Below are positions 7,740-14,138 of a stretch of 24,558 bases of DNA, piece by piece. How positions within the stretch are numbered: the first letter of the stretch is position 1; each line of letters starts with the position of its first letter. Location: contig JBOHRW010000236.1 of the NCBI GenBank assembly GCA_050732935.1, positions 1-24,558 on the forward strand, written 5' to 3'. Below the pieces are notes generated by a model. It was not told where the DNA came from, searched no databases, and saw nothing but the letters and a program-made list of their open reading frames with translations. Both the position numbers and the translations under genes were made by a program. The stretch is from DASRVA01 sp050732935. Its GTDB lineage: Bacteria; Gemmatimonadota; Gemmatimonadetes; JACCXV01; JAHWKZ01.

Positions 7740-8372
7740 ATGGCGAAGAAGAAGTCTAGCGGCGGAAAGCGTTCCCGGAAGGCCGGCAAGAAGCGGCCTT
7801 CCAAGGCGTCCAGGAAGAAGGGACGCCCGTCCGACGCCGGAAAGAAGAAGCCTTCCCGGAAGAAGTCGACCGGCAAGAAGACCGGCAAGAAGACCGGCAA
7901 GAAGACCAAGAAGACCAAGAAGACCAAGAAGAAAACCCCGGCCAGGGCCCCCCGCAAGAAGGCCTCCGGAAAGAAATCCACGGGAAAGAAGGCGCCGGCC
8001 AAACCCCGGCGCAGGAAGGCCACCGCGAAGAAAACCGCTCGGCGCAATAAGGCCTTCTTCGATCACTTCCGGAAGCGCCTCCTGGAGGAGCGCGATAGGA
8101 TCGGTCGCCGGCTGGACGGTCTGCGCGACGAGCTGAGCGGTCTCCAGGAGATGCCCCGCGAGCTCGAGGAGTGGGCGCAGGAGGAGAAGGATCGCGACAT
8201 CCTGATCCGCCTCGAGGAGCGGGAGGCCACCGAGCTGCGCCGGATCCAGGCGGCGCTGGAGAGGATCGACGACGGGAGCTACGGCCTGTGCCAGATCTGC
8301 GGGCGGCCGATTCCGCGCGACCGGCTGGAGGAGCTGCCCACGGCGTTCCGCTGTATCGAGCACATGGCCTGA
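7740..8372 (+). CDS. DksA/TraR-type zinc-finger protein with lysine-rich histone-H1-like N-terminal tail
   Basis: The 210-residue protein has two parts. Residues 1-~104 are low-complexity Lys/Arg/Ser/Thr/Ala: I count 49 Lys or Arg in the first 100 residues and a single Asp, with no Glu. This resembles bacterial histone-H1-like tails and should bind nucleic acid. Residues ~105-210 form a DksA/TraR-like unit: helix, turn, long helix (about 108-180), then GSYGLCQICGRPIPRDRLEELP...CIEHMA. The zinc ligands would be Cys184, Cys187, Cys205 and His208, where the family normally has a fourth Cys. DksA binds in the RNA polymerase secondary channel and modulates initiation; the turn here (ELEEWAQEE) lacks the canonical DxxDxA tip, so that activity is uncertain. 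GGAG 5 bases upstream supports ATG 7740. Confidence 0.85.
   Translation: MAKKKSSGGKRSRKAGKKRPSKASRKKGRPSDAGKKKPSRKKSTGKKTGKKTGKKTKKTKKTKKKTPARAPRKKASGKKSTGKKAPAKPRRRKATAKKTARRNKAFFDHFRKRLLEERDRIGRRLDGLRDELSGLQEMPRELEEWAQEEKDRDILIRLEEREATELRRIQAALERIDDGSYGLCQICGRPIPRDRLEELPTAFRCIEHMA
7869..7931 (+). repeat. In-frame tandem repeats in the basic tail
   Basis: Three perfect copies of the 12-mer ACCGGCAAGAAG (7869-7904, coding TGKK) run straight into three perfect copies of the 9-mer ACCAAGAAG (7905-7931, coding TKK). Both units keep the reading frame, so copy-number change would lengthen or shorten the tail without a frameshift. Confidence 0.9.
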
Positions 8373-8383
8373 GGGGGCGCAGA

Positions 8384-8844
8384 GTGGTCGGGGTGTTCCG
8401 CTTCTGCGCTGACGGGGGGCTCCGGACGTTCGCCGACCTGGCGTCGTCGGGATGGACCCCGGAGAGCGGGGACGCGCTGTCTTCACGCGCATCGGCCGTG
8501 ACGCCTTCCCGATGATCGCCCAGCCGACGGTCGTTTTCTACCGCGATCTGTACGATTCCACAGCGCGCCTGGCCGAGACCGCCGACTCGTACCGCGATCT
8601 CCTGGCCGGCCTCTTCGACGCCTACCTGTCGGTGGTGAGCCAGCGCCTCAACGAGGTGATGAAGGTGCTGACCGTCTTCGCCACCATCCTCCTGCCCCTC
8701 ACGTTCATCGTGGGCGTCTACGGGATGAACTTCGACCACATGCCGGAGCTCCACTGGCGTTATGGGTACGTCGCGGTGTGGGGCGTGCTGGTCGCGATCA
8801 CCGGAGGGATGCTGTGGTACTTTCGGAGGCGCGGCTGGATCTGA
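8384..8844 (+). pseudogene. corA: Remnant of a corA-type Mg2+/Co2+ transporter gene with internal deletion and frame change
   Basis: The ORF from ATG 8452 (130 residues) is the C-terminal third of CorA. It has the end of the cytoplasmic stalk helix (YRDLYDSTARL, SQRLNEVMKVLTVFATI), the first membrane helix with the signature GMN (residues 91-93), the MPEL loop and the second helix ending in a basic tail, all aligning well with recalled Thermotoga CorA. Family members are ~300-350 residues, so over 200 are missing. A plausible original start exists in another frame: GTG 8384, preceded by GAGGGGG (8371-8377), reads MVGVFRFCADGGLRTFADL, which resembles a CorA N-terminus. Homology resumes near 8470 with RAVFTRIGRD. 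A deletion with a frame change near 8450-8470 explains both parts. A functional short protein from 8452 cannot be excluded, but that ATG has no good ribosome-binding site. Confidence 0.75.
8803..8808 (+). promoter_or_regulatory. Ribosome-binding site fixing the M14 peptidase start
   Basis: GGAGGG lies 5 bases before GTG 8814, inside the corA remnant. It favours 8814 over the longer in-frame start at GTG 8778, which has no such signal and would put a strongly charged extension ahead of the signal peptide. Confidence 0.65.
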
Positions 8845-11417
8845 TCCGGATCGCGGCGGGCCGCGGGCCGCACCTGGCCCTGCTGATTGGAGGGATCCTC
8901 GTCGGCCGCGCCGAGCCCCTCGCGGGGCAGAGCTTTCCGCCGGGTCCGGGCCCGTACGATCCCGCGGTGCCGGAGGTGGCCGAGATCCGGGGGTTCCCGA
9001 CCGGCGCCGGGTTCACGACGTCTGCCGAGATCCTGCGCGTCCTGGAGCGGGTGGCCTCGGTGTCGCCCCGGGTCGTACTCGAGCGCTACGGCCGCACGGC
9101 CGAGGGGCGGCCACTGGTGCTCGCATGGATCTCCGCGCCCGGCAATCTGGCGCGACTGGCACGACTGCGGGCGATGAACGTGGGGCTCTCCCGGGCCGCC
9201 GACCGGCCGCCGGTCCCGGACGGGCATCCCCTGTTCGTCTGGCTCTCCTTCGGCGTCCATGGAGACGAGCCGGCGGGGCCCGAGGCGGCGCTGGAGCTCG
9301 TCTACCATCTCACGGCGACCGACGATCCGACGGTCCGGGGGTGGCTCGAGCGCATGATCGTCGTCGTCGATCCGCTCCAGAACCCCGACGGTCATGCACG
9401 CTACGTCCGCTGGTACCGGTCGGTCGCGGGCCCGGAACCTGATCCCCATCCAGTGGCCGCGGAGCATCAGCCGCCCTGGCCCACGGGGAGGACCAACGGC
9501 CTGCAGTTCGATCTGAACCGCGACTGGGCGTGGGGGGTCATGCCGGAGACGCGCGCCCGCTGGAAGGCCTACCTCGCCACGCTGCCCCAGGTCTTCGTCG
9601 ACTTCCACGAGATGGATCCCGGCTCGTCCTATTTCTTCTTTCCGCCGGCCGAGCCCGTCCATCCGCTGCTGCCGGCGAGCACGCTGGCATGGGCTAGGAT
9701 CTTCGGGGAGGCCAACGCCCGCGCCTTCACGGCGCGCGGGTGGGCCTACTATACGGGGCGGGATTTCGATCTTCTGTACCCCGGCTACGCGGACGCGTGG
9801 TCGAGCTTCCACGGAGCGACGGGGATGACCTACGAGCAGGCCGGTGGCGGGCGCGCCGGCGTCGCCCTGGCCACGGCCAGTGGTGTCCTGTCTCTGGACG
9901 AGCGGGTCGAGCATCACCTGCAGGCGGCGCTCGCCACGCTGGGCGCGGCCGCGGCCGGGTCGGACGAGCGGCTTCGCGACTTCGCCCGTTTCTGGGCGAG
10001 CGGACGCGTCCCCCCGGACCGGCCGGCGTTCTATCTCGTCCCCCCGTCCCCGGGGGTCGAGGGGCTCGCCCGTCTCCTCGCCGCTCAGGGGGTGAGGGTC
10101 GAGGCGACGGCCGCCCCGGTGGCTCCCGACCGCGTGACGCCGCTTCGGGGTGCCGCGTCTTTGTTCGAGCCGCTCCCCCAAGGCACGCTGGCGATCGCCA
10201 CCGATCAGCCGCTGGGGCGCTTCGCCGCAGCCATGATGGACCCCCGTCCCCTGGTCGGCACGGCGACCTCCGATATCTCCGCCTGGTCGCTGCCGCTTCT
10301 CTTCGATGTGCCAGCCTATGTGGCCGACGAGGGACTCGACACGCCCCGGGTCGAATGGCGTCCAGAAAACCCGGAGGCCGACCCGCCGGCGGGGACGACG
10401 GCGCTGGCCTGGCGCTACGGCTCCGTGACCGACGCCCTGACGGCGGTCCGGCTGGCCGCCCGGGGGGAAGCCGTCCATCTCGTCGACCGGGCATTCGTCC
10501 TCGGAGGCCGGATCCGACCACGCGGGACCTTTGTCGTGCGGGTCGACCCGGAATCTCCCGACCGGACGCGCGAGATCGCGCGGGAGCTCGCCGGTCTCGG
10601 GATCCGGATCGAGTTCGTGCGGGACCCTGGGCGCGCGGACGGACTTCGGGCCCTCTTGGTCCCGCGGGTGGCGATCGTGGCCGGCGAGCCCGTCCTCGAG
10701 ACATCGCTGGGGGCCGTCCGACACCTCCTGGCCCGGGCCGGGGTGAACGCCGAGGAGCTCCGCCCCGAGGAGCTGGCGTGGCGAACCCTGGCCGCCTACG
10801 ACGTCATCGTGCTGCCGGATGGCATCGACTTCGATCGCTACGCTAGTCGGCTGGTGCCGGCGGAGGAGCGCCTCGAGGCGTGGGTCGAGGGCGGAGGTAC
10901 GCTGGTGGCCGTGCGCGGTGGGGCCGCCGCCCTCGCCCGGGGGAGTGGCGGCGCGGGGCTGGACCTGGAGGCCGCGATCGGCACCTCGTCGCGACCGTGG
11001 CGAGGCGGGGGTCGGGGTCGGGCGGCCGATCCCATGCAGGGCGGTGTCCCGGGCGTTCTGATGGGCGTCCGGATCGACCCGTCCGACGTTCTGGGTCAGG
11101 GTTTTCCCGACGGCGAGGCCAGCGTGATGGCCTGGGACCCCGTCCTCCTCGAGCGGTCGGAGGGTGACGCGGCGTGGCGGTTCGGCGACGCCCCTGGGCG
11201 GACGGGCGGATTCCACGCGAACGCCGGTCGCAAGCTCGCGGGACGCCCCTACGTGCTGGTTCGCGCGAGCGGCGAAGGGCGGGTGGTCCTGTTCGCCGAC
11301 GACCCGGGCTTCCGCGGGATGCTGCCGGCGCTGGCGAAGCTTTACCTGAACGCCCTGGTCCTGCTGCCCGGCGAGGAGCGGGACGACGGGATGGGCGCGG
11401 CGGTGGCGGGATGGTGA
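8814..11417 (+). CDS. Secreted M14-family zinc carboxypeptidase with C-terminal amidotransferase-like domain
   Basis: From GTG 8814 the product has 867 residues. A hydrophobic stretch near residues 19-30 (HLALLIGGILVG) serves as signal peptide. The M14 domain spans ~55-380: zinc ligands His149 and Glu152 (VHGDEPAG) and His265 (VDFHEMDPG), and catalytic Glu341 (MTYEQAGGG). The FDLNRDW segment is typical of large M14 peptidases in environmental bacteria. The C-terminal half includes an alpha/beta region (~619-705, VAIVAGEP... to ...GGTLVAVRGG) resembling class I glutamine amidotransferase-like folds, with no obvious catalytic Cys at the usual nucleophile elbow. It probably trims peptides outside the cytoplasm; substrate unknown. 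The 5' end overlaps the corA remnant by 31 bases and the 3' end touches cmk. Confidence 0.88.
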   Translation: MVLSEARLDLIRIAAGRGPHLALLIGGILVGRAEPLAGQSFPPGPGPYDPAVPEVAEIRGFPTGAGFTTSAEILRVLERVASVSPRVVLERYGRTAEGRPLVLAWISAPGNLARLARLRAMNVGLSRAADRPPVPDGHPLFVWLSFGVHGDEPAGPEAALELVYHLTATDDPTVRGWLERMIVVVDPLQNPDGHARYVRWYRSVAGPEPDPHPVAAEHQPPWPTGRTNGLQFDLNRDWAWGVMPETRARWKAYLATLPQVFVDFHEMDPGSSYFFFPPAEPVHPLLPASTLAWARIFGEANARAFTARGWAYYTGRDFDLLYPGYADAWSSFHGATGMTYEQAGGGRAGVALATASGVLSLDERVEHHLQAALATLGAAAAGSDERLRDFARFWASGRVPPDRPAFYLVPPSPGVEGLARLLAAQGVRVEATAAPVAPDRVTPLRGAASLFEPLPQGTLAIATDQPLGRFAAAMMDPRPLVGTATSDISAWSLPLLFDVPAYVADEGLDTPRVEWRPENPEADPPAGTTALAWRYGSVTDALTAVRLAARGEAVHLVDRAFVLGGRIRPRGTFVVRVDPESPDRTREIARELAGLGIRIEFVRDPGRADGLRALLVPRVAIVAGEPVLETSLGAVRHLLARAGVNAEELRPEELAWRTLAAYDVIVLPDGIDFDRYASRLVPAEERLEAWVEGGGTLVAVRGGAAALARGSGGAGLDLEAAIGTSSRPWRGGGRGRAADPMQGGVPGVLMGVRIDPSDVLGQGFPDGEASVMAWDPVLLERSEGDAAWRFGDAPGRTGGFHANAGRKLAGRPYVLVRASGEGRVVLFADDPGFRGMLPALAKLYLNALVLLPGEERDDGMGAAVAGW

Positions 11418-12139
11418 TGGCGGCACTCGGTCGGCAGGTGATCGCCATCGATGGTCCGGCGAGCTCGGGGAAGTCGACGACCGCCCGCGAGGTGGCGTCC
11501 CGGCTGCGCTGGCCCTACTTCGACAGCGGCGCCTTCTATCGCGTGGCCGCGCTCCTCGCCCTGCGGCACGACTGCCTGTTGGAGCGCGCCGGGGATCGCG
11601 CCGGGCTCCGCGAGCTCCTCGGACGAGCTGACATCGAGCAACGGATGGTGGGTGGGGGCCTTCACACGCGCCTCGACGGAGAGGACGTCACGCACGAAAT
11701 CCGATCCCACGCCGTTACGCGGGTTGTCTCGGAAGTGGCCTCGGATCCAGCGCTGCGAGAGATCGTGAACGCCGGGTTGCGAGCCCGGGTGGGGAACGGA
11801 CCGGCGGTCGTCGACGGGCGCGACATCGGCACCGCGGTCTTCCCCGACGCCTTTCTCAAGATCTATCTGGAGGCCTCGCTTACGGAGCGTGCACGACGGC
11901 GGGCCCTCGAGGCGGAGGGACCGGAGCGGGCCGTCGACCCCGCGGTCGTGGCGAGCTACGAGCAGAGCCTGGCCGGGCGCGATCACGCGGACAGGGAGCG
12001 CTCCACGGCTCCGCTGGCGGTGGCGCCCGACGCCTTCCGCCTGGACACGACCAACCTGGATGCGGAAACCCAGGTCGCGCGGGTGCTCGCAATGGCGGCT
12101 CGCTCGCTTGACAGCCCTTCCGGAAAACGGGTAACTTAA
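11417..12139 (+). CDS. cmk: Cytidylate (CMP) kinase
   Basis: Phosphorylates CMP and dCMP to the diphosphates with ATP. The P-loop IDGPASSGKST opens the protein. YFDSGAFYRVAALLA is the nucleotide-monophosphate segment (usual form DTGAMYR, here DSGAFYR). VVDGRDIGTAVFPDAFLKIYLEA, followed by RARRR, is the typical CMP-kinase core and lid. Length is 240 residues, slightly above the usual ~225. ATG codons at 11411 and 11417 are both in frame; I prefer 11417, which shares one base with the M14 stop and has GGCGGG six bases ahead. The cmk-rpsA order downstream is widely conserved in bacteria and supports the call. Confidence 0.95.
   Translation: MAALGRQVIAIDGPASSGKSTTAREVASRLRWPYFDSGAFYRVAALLALRHDCLLERAGDRAGLRELLGRADIEQRMVGGGLHTRLDGEDVTHEIRSHAVTRVVSEVASDPALREIVNAGLRARVGNGPAVVDGRDIGTAVFPDAFLKIYLEASLTERARRRALEAEGPERAVDPAVVASYEQSLAGRDHADRERSTAPLAVAPDAFRLDTTNLDAETQVARVLAMAARSLDSPSGKRVT
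12108..12137 (+). promoter_or_regulatory. Candidate sigma70 promoter for rpsA
   Basis: A perfect TTGACA (12108-12113) is followed after 18 bases by TAACTT (12132-12137), a 3/6 match, in an A/T-rich stretch at the cmk stop. The transcript would start near 12144 with a leader of about 58 bases. The -35 box lies in cmk codons, so chance occurrence is possible. Independent transcription of rpsA is common in bacteria. Confidence 0.45.
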
Positions 12140-12202
12140 AAAGTCTGATCATCTTCCGACACTTTTCAACGGATTCGATAGCGAGCCCGGAACCCGTACG
12201 CC

Positions 12203-14113
12203 ATGACCGAGCCTGACGAGACGCAAGCCACCGTGGATGAAACCGTAGCCATCGAGAACCGGCCCGACAAGGCCGGCACCACCCCCCGAAAACCCGTCCG
12301 TCTCGCGTTCAACCACAAGCCCGTCGACGAGCTTCTCGATGACGAGATCGAGCGCGCGTCGAGCGCCGTCAACATCCGTCCCGACCTGTTCGACGAGGAG
12401 GAGTACTCGCTGGACGAGTACGAGGCCCTCCTCGACGTCTACGAGGAGTCCATCCAGGATATCCGTGAAGGCCAGATCGTTACCGGCCACATCCTGCGCG
12501 TGGACGAGAACGTGGTGGTGCTCGATATCGGGTTCAAGAGCGAAGGCGCGGTGCCGCGCGACGAGTTCAAGGAGGCGGAGTCGCTCGAGGTAGGCGCCGA
12601 GGTCGACGTGTTCCTCGAGAACCTCGAGGATCAGGACGGCCGGGTCGTGCTGTCGAAGAAGAAGGCCGACTTCTACAAGGTCTGGGACAAGATCCGCCAG
12701 GCCTACGAAACCGGAGAGATCGTCCAGGGCCAGCTGGCACGCAAGATCAAGGGCGGCGTCATCGTCGACCTGTTCGGCGTGGACGCCTTCCTGCCGGGAT
12801 CGCAGATCGCTCTCCGACGCGTCCCCGACATCGACGCCCTGATCGGACAGACGATGGAGTTCAAGATCATCAAGCTCAACAAGCGACGCCGGAACATCGT
12901 CGTCAGCCGACGGATGATCCTCGAGCAGATCCGGGAGCAGAAGCGGGGACGGCTGCTGGAGGAGATCGCCGTCGGGCAGACGCGCAAGGGCGTCGTCAAG
13001 AACATCACCGACTTCGGAGCCTTCATCGATCTGGGTGGGGCGGACGGGCTTCTGCATATCACCGACATGTCGTGGGGTCGGGTCGGACATCCTTCGGAGC
13101 TGGCGACGATCGGTGAGGAGGTGGAGGTAAAGATTCTGGACCTCGATCTCGAGAACAACCGCATCTCGCTCGGGCTCAAGCAGCTTCAGCCCTATCCCTG
13201 GGAGAAGGTCGGGGAGAAGTACGTGGTCGGGTCGCGTATCATGGGTCGCGTCGTCTCGATCACGAACTACGGCGCATTCGTCGAGCTCGAGCCCGGCGTC
13301 GAGGGCCTGGTCCATATCTCCGAGATGTCGTGGACACGGCACATCAAGCACCCGTCCAAGCTCGTGTCGATCGGGGACGAGATCGAAGCGGTGGTCCTCA
13401 ACGTGAACGAAGAGGACGAAAAGATCTCCCTCGGGATGAAGCAGATCGAGGAGGATCCCTGGGAGGGGTTGGCGGAGAAGTACCCGCAGGGGACGATCGT
13501 CTCCGGGAAGGTCCGCAACCTCACGTCCTTCGGCGCCTTCGTCGAGATCGAGGAAGGGATCGACGGACTCGTCCACATCAGCGACATGTCATGGACGCGC
13601 AGGATCCACCATCCCTCGGAAGTGGTCCGCAAGGGCGAGACGGTGAAGGTCCAGGTCCTCAACATCGACACCGAGAACAAACGCATCTCTCTGAGCATCA
13701 AAGATCTCCAGGACAACCCATGGTCGGCGCTGGTGGGCGAGTACGCCGTGGGCCTGGAGACCGAGGGCAAGGTGGTGCGGATGCTCGACAAGGGCGTGGT
13801 CGTCGATCTCAACGGCGACGTCGAGGGCTTCGTGCCCATCTCCCAGCTCGGCTACCGGAATCTCGAGAACCCGTCCGACAAGTTCCGCGAGGGCGACCTG
13901 CTGGTATTGAAGGTGATCGAATCCGATGCCGAGAATCGTCGCATCGTCCTCTCCGTGATCGACATCCCCAGCCACCGTGATCGGGCCGACCAGGACGAGG
14001 AGGAGGCGTCGGGCGCCGCGGAGAGCGAGCCCACGACCCAGATGGCCGACGCCCTGGCGGAGGCCAGGCCCGACCTCGTGGGCGAGGAGCCCGAGGACAA
14101 GGCCGGGGAGTAG
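12203..14113 (+). CDS. rpsA: 30S ribosomal protein S1
   Basis: Binds mRNA leaders and helps load them onto the 30S subunit. The 636-residue protein has an acidic N-terminal extension (~1-87) and six S1/OB-fold repeats starting near residues 88, 171, 257, 342, 429 and 516. Repeats 3-5 show the classic pattern KGxVxNITDFGAFI...GLLHITDMSW. Repeats 1-2 are the divergent ribosome-binding pair. Repeat 6 (EGKVVRMLDKGVVVDL) is also divergent. A glutamate-rich tail follows. The ATG at 12203 has no convincing Shine-Dalgarno sequence, which is also recorded for E. coli rpsA, where initiation depends on leader structure and S1 autoregulates. The upstream neighbour is cmk. Confidence 0.97.
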   Translation: MTEPDETQATVDETVAIENRPDKAGTTPRKPVRLAFNHKPVDELLDDEIERASSAVNIRPDLFDEEEYSLDEYEALLDVYEESIQDIREGQIVTGHILRVDENVVVLDIGFKSEGAVPRDEFKEAESLEVGAEVDVFLENLEDQDGRVVLSKKKADFYKVWDKIRQAYETGEIVQGQLARKIKGGVIVDLFGVDAFLPGSQIALRRVPDIDALIGQTMEFKIIKLNKRRRNIVVSRRMILEQIREQKRGRLLEEIAVGQTRKGVVKNITDFGAFIDLGGADGLLHITDMSWGRVGHPSELATIGEEVEVKILDLDLENNRISLGLKQLQPYPWEKVGEKYVVGSRIMGRVVSITNYGAFVELEPGVEGLVHISEMSWTRHIKHPSKLVSIGDEIEAVVLNVNEEDEKISLGMKQIEEDPWEGLAEKYPQGTIVSGKVRNLTSFGAFVEIEEGIDGLVHISDMSWTRRIHHPSEVVRKGETVKVQVLNIDTENKRISLSIKDLQDNPWSALVGEYAVGLETEGKVVRMLDKGVVVDLNGDVEGFVPISQLGYRNLENPSDKFREGDLLVLKVIESDAENRRIVLSVIDIPSHRDRADQDEEEASGAAESEPTTQMADALAEARPDLVGEEPEDKAGE

Positions 14114-14138
14114 CGCCGCCCGCGCGCGGCTCACCCCC

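Noticed and set aside
7869..7931. CRISPR-like array
   Set aside because: The repeats are 9- and 12-base head-to-tail coding units without spacers.
11174..11416. Extended N-terminus for CMP kinase
   Set aside because: The extension is Arg/Gly-rich shadow of the M14 gene; the P-loop expected near the start fits ATG 11411 or 11417.
8760..11426. 888-codon open frame on the minus strand across the M14 peptidase gene
   Set aside because: It mirrors a high-GC gene whose third-position bias removes stops from the opposite strand. The product is Arg/Pro/Gly/His-rich with no domain, while the plus strand has clear zinc-peptidase motifs.
12149..13576. 475-codon minus-strand frame over rpsA
   Set aside because: The acidic, leucine-rich translation is the complement of S1 repeats; no independent start signal or family motif.
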